A program made the translations under genes and the position numbers. Under the pieces are notes generated by a model that saw nothing but the letters and a program-made list of their open reading frames with translations, was not told where the DNA came from and made no database searches. Positions 1 to 6,391 of a stretch of DNA of 21,927 nt are shown in pieces. The DNA lies in assembly GCA_030263275.1 (NCBI GenBank), contig SZOR01000067.1:1-21927 (forward strand). The letters run 5' to 3'. This stretch comes from DSNY01 sp016861185 (GTDB lineage Bacteria; Pseudomonadota; Gammaproteobacteria; Burkholderiales; Burkholderiaceae_F). The first letter of the stretch is position 1. Each line of letters opens with the position of its first letter.

Positions 1-902
1 ACGCGGCCCTGCGCGTCGAACACGGGTTCGCCGCTGACGCTGACGAAAACCGGGCGGCCGTCGCGATCGGTCCGCCGCATCACGAAGTTGCGGAACGGCC
101 GGTGCGCGTCGAGGTCGGCGCGGTGCGCGGCCCACTGCGCGTCGGTCAGCTCCAGTTCGGGCAGCTCCCAGCGCGTCTTGCCGAGGTGGGCGTTCGGCGC
201 GATGCCGGTCTTGTTCTCGACCGCGCTCGAGATGTAGGTGAAGCGGAACTGCTCGTCCTGCTCCCAATACCAGTCCGAGGCGATCGCCAGCATCGCGCGG
301 AAGCGGCCCTCCTGCGTCTGCGCCTCGGCGAGCGAAGAGCGGACGATGCGCGCCAGCATCCAGGAGAACAGCAGACCCATCGCGAGCAGCAGGGCGTGCG
401 TCAGCAGCCGTGTGTTCATCGGCATCGCGGCCACGAGGGCGGTGCCGGGCAGCCAGCCGCGCAACTCGGCCGCATACATCGCGCCGAGCGCGAACAGGCA
501 CAGCGCAGCGAACAGGAGCGCGACGCGCATGCCGATGACCACCCCGGCGACCAGCACCGTGATCGCGTACGCGCCCAGCAGCACGGCGTGGATACCGAGT
601 CCGCCGACCGCGGCATAGAAGGTCACGCAAGCGAGCGTGGACGCCAGGCCGACGATGACGCCGAGCCGCACGCGGCCGCGCCGCGCCACGCGCGCCGCCA
701 CGGCGAGCAACACGGCGTAGCTCATCGCAGCGGCCAGTCCGACCTGCTGCATGGCATGCACCGCGCTGCCGCCGAGCGAAAGCACGACGCCGGCGGCGGC
801 CACGCACACGACCGCAGCGATGCCGAAGAACACGTTGGCGACGAGCGCGGGCACGCCGTCCTGCGGCGTACTGGCGGGCCTGATGTACGGTGCGTCAGCC
901 AT
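1..902 (-). CDS. Membrane-bound PAS-domain sensor protein (N-terminal part, cut by window edge)
   Basis: Reading leftward from an ATG at 902 gives an open frame of 300 codons that leaves the window without a stop. About six hydrophobic helices lie at residues 19-44, 52-72, 79-99, 104-126, 127-146 and 167-186. A PAS fold then begins near residue 200 (DWYWEQDEQFRFTYIS, residues 210-225; FVSVSGEPV at 286-294). This is the usual architecture of an inner-membrane sensor. The output domain (GGDEF/EAL or histidine kinase) lies outside the window, so the signalling chemistry cannot be named. An in-frame ATG at 926 would add eight residues; neither start has a clear Shine-Dalgarno sequence. The PAS-like match and the membrane helices are read from translation; the role in signalling is inferred. 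Confidence 0.75.
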   Translation of the reverse strand, partial: MADAPYIRPASTPQDGVPALVANVFFGIAAVVCVAAAGVVLSLGGSAVHAMQQVGLAAAMSYAVLLAVAARVARRGRVRLGVIVGLASTLACVTFYAAVGGLGIHAVLLGAYAITVLVAGVVIGMRVALLFAALCLFALGAMYAAELRGWLPGTALVAAMPMNTRLLTHALLLAMGLLFSWMLARIVRSSLAEAQTQEGRFRAMLAIASDWYWEQDEQFRFTYISSAVENKTGIAPNAHLGKTRWELPELELTDAQWAAHRADLDAHRPFRNFVMRRTDRDGRPVFVSVSGEPVFDAQGR

Positions 903-1006
903 CGTGTCGCGGGAGGCGCGCGGCATGCCGCCGCAGGTGCGGACGCGCGTCCCCGAAGATGCACTGTCGCATCGCCTTCGCTGCCGCGACGGGGCGAATT
1001 CGAGCG

Positions 1007-1029
1007 AAAAGGCGGGGCAATTTGCCCGC
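1007..1029 (-). terminator. Rho-independent terminator after the ThDP lyase gene
   Basis: On the minus strand, 15 nt past the lyase stop codon, the sequence reads GCGGGCAAATTGCCCCGCC and then TTTT. A GC-rich stem of about six pairs with one bulged C is followed by a short U run. It sits between the lyase stop and the start of the PAS sensor gene and would insulate the two. The stem is short, so strength is uncertain. Confidence 0.6.
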
Positions 1030-1043
1030 TTCCGGCGGCGTGG

Positions 1044-2789
1044 CTACATCGAGATCGAGCCCTCGCGGAAGTCGGTCTTGTCGAGCCAGACGTTGACGAG
1101 CACCGGCCGCCCCGCGCGGGCCAGTTCGCGCGCGCGGGCGAGCGCGGGCTCGACCTCGGCCATCGTCCGCACCGCGATGCCCTCGGCGCCGAAACCCGCG
1201 GCCACGCGGTCGTAGTCGGTGCGCGCGAGCACGGTGCCGACGGCGTCGCCGAGCAGCTTGACCTGCTCGCGCGCGATCTGGGTCCAGCCCGCATCGTTGC
1301 CGACGACCGCGATCACCGGGATGCCGTGGCGCACGAAGGTGTCGAATTCGACGAGCCCGTAGCCGCACGCACCGTCGCCGAACAGGATCCACACCTCCGC
1401 GCCGGGCCGCGCCAGCGCGGCGCCCAGCGCGAAGCCCGCCCCCACGCCGAGCGTGCCGAACACGCCCGGATCGAGCCACGCGAGCGGCGCGCGCGGCCGG
1501 ACGATGTACGACGCGGTCGCGACGAAATCGCCGCCGTCGGCCACGAACACCGCGTCGTCGCCGGCGCTGCGATCGAGCGCGCGGAAAAACGCGAGCGGAT
1601 TGACGTGCTCGCCGCCTGCTGCGGCGTCGCGGTCGATCTCCGCCTCGCGCGCGGCGTCGCGCGTGCGCAGTTGGGCGATCCACTCGGCGCGCGAGATCGT
1701 CCCGCACTTCGCCGCGAGCGCTTCGAGGAACAGGCCCGCGTCGCCGATCGCCGCCAGATCCGGCCGGCGGTTCATCCGCGCCTCGCGCGCGCTGCGGTTG
1801 GCGGCGATGAGCTTCGCGGAGCGGCGCACGTGGCGGCCGTAGTCGAGCCGGAAGTCGCACGGCACGCCGGCAAGCAGCACGCAGTCGGCTTCGCGCAGCG
1901 CCTGCCGGCGCTGGTGTCGAAGCTGCAGCGGATGCTCGCGGCCGAGCAGCCCGCGCGCCATGCCCGACAGGTAGACGGGAATGCCGAGTTGCGTGACCGC
2001 GGCGGCGATCCGGTCGGCCGCGTCCGCGCAGGCGAGCGCCTGGCTGCCGATCACTGCGAGCGGCCGCTGCGCGGCGGAAAGCAGCGCCGCTGCCCGCGCC
2101 ACGTGCGCTTCGGCTGCGCGCGGCGCAGGCACGTCGCGCGCGCGCGCCGACCACGGCGCCGCGGACCCGGCGAACATCTTCTCGACATGCCGGTGCAGAT
2201 ACCAGCGCAGCAGCCTGTCGGCGAGCGCGGTGCCTTTGCCGGCGGCGTCGGCGTACCACTGGCGGATGCTCGCTTCGTCGTACAGCAGATCGACCGGGCA
2301 TTCGACGTAGGTCGGACCCGGAACGCCCTCGCGCGCGGCGGCGAACGCCTCTTCGACCGCGGGCGCGAGATCGGCGACGCGCGTGACCTTGCGGAACAGC
2401 TTGACGTGCGGTGCGACGAGCGGGCGCTGGTCGATGTCCTGCAGCGCGCCCCGCCCCTGCAGCGCGGTCGGCGCAGCACCCCCGAGCAGCACCAGCGGCG
2501 ACTGCGCGAGCTGCGTGTTCTTCAGCGCGGTGATCGTGTTGGTCAGCCCCGGCCCTGCGGTCACCGCGGCCACGCCGGGCGTGCCCGTGAGCCGCGCGAC
2601 TGCGTCGGCGGCGAATACCGCGGTCGCCTCGTCGCGCACGTCGACGACGCGGATGCCGCGCGCCTTGGCCGCCGTCAGGATCGGCGAGATGTGCCCGCCG
2701 CACAGCGTGAAGACGAAGCGCACCGCGTGCGCCTGCAGGGCAGCGGCGACGCGGTCGCCGCCGTGCGTTGCGATCGGTTCGGGTTTCAT
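1044..2789 (-). CDS. ThDP-dependent 2-hydroxyacyl-CoA lyase-like protein (ILVBL/HACL2 type; acetolactate synthase superfamily)
   Basis: The 581-residue product has the three-domain layout of the ThDP-dependent acetolactate synthase/2-hydroxyacyl-CoA lyase superfamily. The N-terminal PYR domain carries the activating glutamate at E54 (VRDEATAVFAAD) and the segment AAVTAGPGLTNT at 74-85. The C-terminal PP domain has the ThDP/Mg motif GDGACGYG (471-478) through to GNDAGWTQ (497-504). From memory, GGHISP near residue 31, GYGLVEFDTFVRHGIPV and the C-terminal KTDFREGS strongly resemble vertebrate ILVBL (HACL2), which cleaves 2-hydroxyacyl-CoA to a shortened aldehyde and formyl-CoA. They resemble the anabolic acetolactate synthase IlvB less. 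No IlvN-like small subunit gene is adjacent. The upstream same-strand acyl-CoA ligase would supply a CoA thioester. The ATG at 2789 has a weak purine-rich GGGAAG upstream. The family is secure; the exact substrate is inferred. Oxalyl-CoA decarboxylase or another IlvB-like enzyme is the alternative. Confidence 0.8.
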   Translation of the reverse strand: MKPEPIATHGGDRVAAALQAHAVRFVFTLCGGHISPILTAAKARGIRVVDVRDEATAVFAADAVARLTGTPGVAAVTAGPGLTNTITALKNTQLAQSPLVLLGGAAPTALQGRGALQDIDQRPLVAPHVKLFRKVTRVADLAPAVEEAFAAAREGVPGPTYVECPVDLLYDEASIRQWYADAAGKGTALADRLLRWYLHRHVEKMFAGSAAPWSARARDVPAPRAAEAHVARAAALLSAAQRPLAVIGSQALACADAADRIAAAVTQLGIPVYLSGMARGLLGREHPLQLRHQRRQALREADCVLLAGVPCDFRLDYGRHVRRSAKLIAANRSAREARMNRRPDLAAIGDAGLFLEALAAKCGTISRAEWIAQLRTRDAAREAEIDRDAAAGGEHVNPLAFFRALDRSAGDDAVFVADGGDFVATASYIVRPRAPLAWLDPGVFGTLGVGAGFALGAALARPGAEVWILFGDGACGYGLVEFDTFVRHGIPVIAVVGNDAGWTQIAREQVKLLGDAVGTVLARTDYDRVAAGFGAEGIAVRTMAEVEPALARARELARAGRPVLVNVWLDKTDFREGSISM

Positions 2790-2798
2790 CGCTTCCCG

Positions 2799-2853
2799 TT
2801 CAACACGGAGACGCAGAACTCGTCATTGCCTTCCTCTGTGCCTCTGCGGTGAG
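2799..2853 (-). repeat. Degenerate inverted repeat (first of a tandem pair)
   Basis: TTCAACACGGAGACGCAGAA at 2799-2818 is an imperfect inverted partner of the segment at 2831-2853 (TTCCTCTGTGCCTCTGCGGT). It is a weaker copy of the better-preserved element at 2880-2954 and carries the same CAC-GAG-CAC-GAG periodicity. It lies directly upstream of the lyase start, so it would be in the 5' untranslated or intercistronic RNA. Confidence 0.6.
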
Positions 2854-2879
2854 ATCGAAGGCCTTCGCAGGGACTGGTT

Positions 2880-2954
2880 TTCACCACAGAGACACGGAGA
2901 ACACGGAGAAAAGCATTTCGTCTCTCTCGGTGCTCTCGGTGTCTCGGTGGTGAA
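2880..2954. repeat. Intergenic inverted repeat of the CACCxCxGAGACACxGAG family
   Basis: The left arm at 2880-2910 begins TTCACCACAGAGACACGGAG. It pairs with the right arm at 2923-2954 ending TCTCGGTGTCTCGGTGGTGAA, with roughly 27 of 31 positions complementary, around a loop of about 12 nt. The right end abuts the acyl-CoA ligase stop codon (2956-2958). A related copy lies at 9793-9857. Such elements are scattered through intergenic regions of many proteobacteria and are often mis-annotated as short proteins containing HRDTENTEK-like peptides. The RNA hairpin could end or attenuate transcription between the ligase and the lyase. Confidence 0.75.
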
Positions 2955-2955
2955 T

Positions 2956-4656
2956 TCATCCCTTCTCCACCCGCGCGACGTGTTCCTGCACGAGCACCTT
3001 GAAGTCGATCTTGCCGACGCGCGTCTTCGGCAGTTCGGTGCGGAACTCGATTTCGCGCGGACACGACCACTTGATCAGGTTCTGCCGGCAGAAGTCGATC
3101 AGCGCCTGCGCGGTCGCGTCGTTCGCCTGCGCCGGGTCCTTCAGCACGACGTAGGCCTTGACGCGCTCGACCTGCGCTTCGTCGGGCACGCCGACCACGC
3201 AGGCTTCGGCGACCAGCGGATGGCGGTACAGCACGCCTTCGACCTGCGCCGGATACACGTTGAAGCCCGACGACTTGATCATCCGCTTCAGCCGCACGGT
3301 GAAGTAGAAGAAGCCGTCGGCGTCGCGCCGGCCCAGGTCGCCGGTGTGCAGCCAGGTGCGGCCGTCGGCGTGCACGCGCAGCGTCTGTCGCGTGGCCTCG
3401 GGATCGTCGAGATAGCCGAGCATTACCGCGGGGCCGGACACGCAGATTTCGCCCTCCTCGCCGACCGGCGCCTCGTCGGTCGTACCGGGCACGCAGATCT
3501 TCGCGAGCATGTCCGGGAAAGGCACGCCGATCGAGCGCTCGCGGTACTCGTTGACCGGCATCGCCATGATCGCGGTCACCGCTTCGGTCAGCCCGTAGCC
3601 CTCCAGCAGTTTGACCTTGCCGCCGCGTTCGGCGACGAGCTGCTCGAAGCGCTCCTTGACCGGACGCGGCAGCGTGTCGGCGCCGGAGAAAGTCGCGCGC
3701 AGGCACGACAGATCCGCTTTCGCGAGCGAAGGGTCCTTCGCCAGCGCGTCGAACAGCGTCGGCACGCCGACCAGCAGGTTCGGCCGCTTCTTGCGCAGCA
3801 GTTTCGCGACGGCCTTTGCGTCGAAGACCGGCACCAGGATCGAGGTACCGCCCGCCATGAACGCGGCGTTGACGCACACGCCGAGGCCGAAGCCGTGAAA
3901 GATCGGCAGGATCGCGAGGATCGAGTCGCCGCGCCCCATGCCGCCCCACGTGGCCGCCTGCATGCCTTCGGCGATCAGGTTGCGGTTCGACAGCACGATG
4001 CCCTTCGGCAGCCCGGTCGTTCCGCCGGAAAACAGGATCGCCGCCGGATCGTCGGTCTTCGCGTCGGCGCGCGGGGCTTCCGGATGCGGCCCGCGCATCA
4101 ATGCGCTCCACCAGCGCACCCGCGCGTCGTCCGGCACCTTCGGAATCTTCCGTCCCTTGGTCAGCCAGAAACCGAATCGCTTGACCGGCGACAGGTAGTC
4201 GGGGATGCGCGCCAGCACGATGCGTTCCAGCGCAAGCCTCGGCTTGACCGCGGCAAAGCGGTCGTAGAACGCGTCGAGCGTCAACGCCGTGCGCGCGCGG
4301 CTGGCGTTCAGATAGTGCTCGATCTCCGGCGGCGTCGACAGCGGATGGATCATCGCCGGCAGCACGCCGAGCTTGTTCGCCGCATAGAACGCGATCACGC
4401 CCTGCGGCGAGGTCGGCATCGAGATCAGCAGCCGCTCGCCGGCTTTCAAGCCCAGTGCGGCCAGTGCGTTCGCGCACGTATCGATCGCGGCGACGAAGTC
4501 GCGATACGTGCAGGTCGTGTCCAGAAAGTCCCACGCGATCGCGTCCGGCTGCCGCTGCGCGCTGGCGACGACCGCTTCGTACAGGGTGACTTTCGGATAG
4601 TCGAGGCTGGCCGGCACGCTGCCGTAGAAGCGCAGCCAGGGGCGTTCGCTCGCCAT
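2956..4656 (-). CDS. Acyl-CoA ligase (AMP-forming, long-chain fatty-acid-CoA ligase-like)
   Basis: The 566-residue product is a complete ANL-superfamily adenylating enzyme. The ATP-binding P-loop is FSGGTTGLPKG (209-219), the aromatic/adenylate motif is GYGLTE (353-358), TGDLGRRDADG (438-448) supplies the ribose-binding aspartate, and the hinge segment is RMIKSSGFNVYP (458-469). The catalytic C-domain lysine lies in TRVGKIDFK (K549). It should convert a carboxylic acid, ATP and CoA into acyl-CoA, AMP and PPi. The ATG at 4656 is supported by GAGGAG about five bases upstream. It precedes the HACL2-like lyase on the same strand, which suggests a fatty or 2-hydroxy fatty acid substrate. Length and motifs are normal. 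Chain-length preference cannot be read from the sequence. Confidence 0.88.
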   Translation of the reverse strand: MASERPWLRFYGSVPASLDYPKVTLYEAVVASAQRQPDAIAWDFLDTTCTYRDFVAAIDTCANALAALGLKAGERLLISMPTSPQGVIAFYAANKLGVLPAMIHPLSTPPEIEHYLNASRARTALTLDAFYDRFAAVKPRLALERIVLARIPDYLSPVKRFGFWLTKGRKIPKVPDDARVRWWSALMRGPHPEAPRADAKTDDPAAILFSGGTTGLPKGIVLSNRNLIAEGMQAATWGGMGRGDSILAILPIFHGFGLGVCVNAAFMAGGTSILVPVFDAKAVAKLLRKKRPNLLVGVPTLFDALAKDPSLAKADLSCLRATFSGADTLPRPVKERFEQLVAERGGKVKLLEGYGLTEAVTAIMAMPVNEYRERSIGVPFPDMLAKICVPGTTDEAPVGEEGEICVSGPAVMLGYLDDPEATRQTLRVHADGRTWLHTGDLGRRDADGFFYFTVRLKRMIKSSGFNVYPAQVEGVLYRHPLVAEACVVGVPDEAQVERVKAYVVLKDPAQANDATAQALIDFCRQNLIKWSCPREIEFRTELPKTRVGKIDFKVLVQEHVARVEKG

Positions 4657-4680
4657 CGTCTCCTCAGCTTGTTCTTGTCG

Positions 4681-4734
4681 GGCACGCCGCGGCGCCCGTG
4701 TGGATGCGCGGGCGATCCTACACCGCGGCGTGCC
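4681..4734. repeat. Perfect 12-bp inverted repeat upstream of the acyl-CoA ligase gene
   Basis: GGCACGCCGCGG at 4681-4692 is the exact reverse complement of CCGCGGCGTGCC at 4723-4734. Inside the 30-nt loop, CGCCCG (4693-4698) can pair with CGGGCG (4709-4714), extending the stem. It lies after the LprI-like gene and before the ligase start. It lacks a U run on either strand, so it is a poor intrinsic terminator. It could be an RNA structural element or, less likely, an operator. Confidence 0.55.
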
Positions 4735-4765
4735 GGCGCCCGGCGCGCGAGCGCCGCGGCCCGCC

Positions 4766-5164
4766 TCAGCGCGCGCTGGCGGTCGACGACGGCGCCTGCA
4801 GCGTGGCGAGGTGGCGCTCGGTCACTTCGGCAAGGCAGATCGCGGCGAGCAGCTCGGGATCGCCCAGCGCGGCGTGCCGCGCCGCGCAGCGGTCGCGCTC
4901 TTCGAACCGGCCCGGATACAGCCAGCGCCGTTCGTAGGCGGAGAACGCCTGCCGCTGGGCCGGCGACAGGCGCGCCCAGATCTCCGTGTAGCGCGCGCTG
5001 ATCGAGCGCATGGCGTCCTCGGCACGCCGCTCCGCGCACGCGATCGCGAGCGCGCGGTCGGCGCCTTGCACCGAGCAGTCGAGGTGCTGCGCAAGCGCGG
5101 GCGGCGCCGCCAGCCCGCACAGGAGTGCGGCGGCGGCCGACTGGAGTGCGCGTGCGATGGCCAT
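4766..5164 (-). CDS. Small secreted LprI-like (DUF1311 type) protein
   Basis: The 132-residue product starts with a classic signal peptide (hydrophobic run at residues 8-24, cleavage expected after ALA at 25). The mature part holds four cysteines at positions 30, 43, 93 and 110, in contexts LDCS, IACAERR, RDRCAAR and AAICLAEVTERH. A central amphipathic segment ends in AYERRW. This cysteine spacing and the closing Cys-xxxxx-TERHLATL segment resemble the LprI/DUF1311 family, one member of which inhibits lysozyme in mycobacteria. It would act in the periplasm, probably with two disulfides. The ATG at 5164 has an excellent Shine-Dalgarno (GGAGG). Family assignment is by pattern only; lysozyme inhibition is not shown. 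Confidence 0.7.
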   Translation of the reverse strand: MAIARALQSAAAALLCGLAAPPALAQHLDCSVQGADRALAIACAERRAEDAMRSISARYTEIWARLSPAQRQAFSAYERRWLYPGRFEERDRCAARHAALGDPELLAAICLAEVTERHLATLQAPSSTASAR

Positions 5165-5228
5165 GCCCCCTCCGTGAGCCGAAGCGCGCAGCGTAGGCGC
5201 CGATCCGCGCCGCGCGCCGGCCGATTCG

Positions 5229-5432
5229 TTATGTCGTCATGCGCGTGCGTGCTTCCGAGCCGGTCAGGACGGCAAGACAGGCCGGGCACAAACAACCGAC
5301 GCCGGCATCCAGACGCTCGAGCGGCGCGGGCGGAAGCTGCGCACACCAGCAGCCGCCGGCATCGCCGATGCCGCAGCGGAACGCGCCGCCGCATCGGGCG
5401 CAGCGCGACGCATTCGAAACGCCCTCGTCCAT
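5229..5432 (-). CDS. Cysteine-rich CWC family small protein
   Basis: The 67-residue product contains CARCGGAFRCG, then GGCWCAQLPPAP, then GCLCPACL: seven cysteines in the arrangement of the cysteine-rich CWC family, presumably a zinc-binding knuckle. The function of the family is unknown. I chose the ATG at 5432. The frame is also open to an ATG at 5468, but that start would overlap the divergent transporter start and adds residues without family character. The start of the exporter gene is only 34 bp away on the opposite strand, so the two genes must share their control region. It is easily missed because of its size. Confidence 0.75.
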   Translation of the reverse strand: MDEGVSNASRCARCGGAFRCGIGDAGGCWCAQLPPAPLERLDAGVGCLCPACLAVLTGSEARTRMTT

Positions 5433-5454
5433 GCGGCCATTCTTGCATGCCTGC

Positions 5455-5460
5455 GACAAT
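5455..5460 (+). promoter_or_regulatory. Candidate -10 box for a leaderless EamA exporter transcript
   Basis: GACAAT lies with six bases between it and the ATG at 5467, which puts the expected transcription start at or next to the A of the ATG. No Shine-Dalgarno sequence precedes this start, and no good -35 hexamer is visible 16-18 bp upstream. This is a pattern-based guess. Confidence 0.4.
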
Positions 5461-5466
5461 CCGTGC

Positions 5467-6390
5467 ATGTCCGGATCGCCGTCGCGCGCGCTCGCCTATC
5501 TGCTGCTGCTGGCCTCGATGTCGCTGGTCGGCGTCTACGTCGCGCTGTCGAAGCCGCTGGTCGCGGCGATCCCCGTGTTCGCGCTCGCTTTCCTGCGTTT
5601 TGGCATCGCGGCGTTCGCGATGATCCCCTGGACGCGGCGCGCGGCGGGCGAGGCGCCGCTTTCGCCGCGCGAACGCCGGCAGCTTTTCACGATGTCGTTC
5701 TTCGGCAATTTCCTGTTCTCGATCTGCATGCTGACCGGGGTTTCGCTGACGACCGCGACCGCCGCCGGCGTGATCCTCGCCACGCTGCCCGCGGTCGTCG
5801 CAGTGCTGTCGCGCATCGTGCTCGGCGAGCGCCTGACGCGCCGCGCGCTCGCCGCGGTCGCGCTCGCGGTCGGCGGCGTGGCGCTGCTGCAGTTCGCCAA
5901 AGCCGGCGCGGATGCGGCGCGGCCGGCCACGCTGCTCGGCAATCTGCTGCTCTTCGGCGCCGTGGTCTGCGAAGCGACCTACGTGATCCTCGCCAAGCGG
6001 CTTTCGGCGACGCGCACGCCGCTGCGGGTTTCGGCGCTGATCAACCTGTGGGGGCTCGCGCTGATCGCGCCTTTCGGCTTGTGGCAGCTTGCGCGCTTCG
6101 ACTTCGGCGCGCTCGGCGCCGGGCACTGGGCCCTGCTCGTCTTCTATTCGCTCGCCGCGAGCCTGTTCGCGGTCTGGCTGTGGATGGCCGGCATGAAGCA
6201 TGTGCCGGCCAACCAGGCGGGCGTCTTCACGGTCGCGCTGCCGATCGCGGCGACGCTGGTCGGCGTAGGGCTGCTCGGCGAGACTTTCACCGCGCTGCAT
6301 GCGGCCGCGCTCGCGCTGGCCGCCTCGGGCATCGTGCTGATCGCGAGCGCGCGCCAGCCGGTGCCCGTGGCCGAGCGCGCGGCCGGATAG
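5467..6390 (+). CDS. EamA/DMT-family transporter (drug/metabolite exporter)
   Basis: The 307-residue product is almost entirely hydrophobic, with ten predicted helices in two EamA halves, as in RhaT/YdcZ-like DMT exporters. The first half shows ATLPAVVAVLSRIVLGERLTRR, and the second half shows the matching GVFTVALPIAATLVGVGLLGE. This internal duplication, with an LGE motif ending the fourth helix of each half, is the family hallmark. It acts in the inner membrane; the substrate is unknown (amino acids, metabolites or drugs in relatives). The frame stays open further upstream to 5239, but that part is hydrophilic and overlaps the CWC gene. The ATG at 5467 starts the first membrane helix region and is preferred. 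Its stop lies one base from the stop of the convergent kinase gene. Confidence 0.88.
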   Translation: MSGSPSRALAYLLLLASMSLVGVYVALSKPLVAAIPVFALAFLRFGIAAFAMIPWTRRAAGEAPLSPRERRQLFTMSFFGNFLFSICMLTGVSLTTATAAGVILATLPAVVAVLSRIVLGERLTRRALAAVALAVGGVALLQFAKAGADAARPATLLGNLLLFGAVVCEATYVILAKRLSATRTPLRVSALINLWGLALIAPFGLWQLARFDFGALGAGHWALLVFYSLAASLFAVWLWMAGMKHVPANQAGVFTVALPIAATLVGVGLLGETFTALHAAALALAASGIVLIASARQPVPVAERAAG

Positions 6391-6391
6391 T

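Noticed and set aside
1044..2789. Annotation as biosynthetic acetolactate synthase (ilvB).
   Set aside because: No small regulatory subunit is adjacent, the motifs resemble ILVBL/HACL2 more, and the neighbour is an acyl-CoA ligase.
102..2852. A 916-codon open frame on the plus strand opposite the PAS sensor and ThDP lyase genes.
   Set aside because: The translation is Arg/Ala/His-rich without any domain. It lies antisense to a gene with clear ThDP motifs, as expected from GC-rich third positions.
2768..2953. A short plus-strand frame encoding an HHRDTENTEK-like peptide.
   Set aside because: The peptide is read entirely from the intergenic inverted repeats; such products are well-known spurious annotations.
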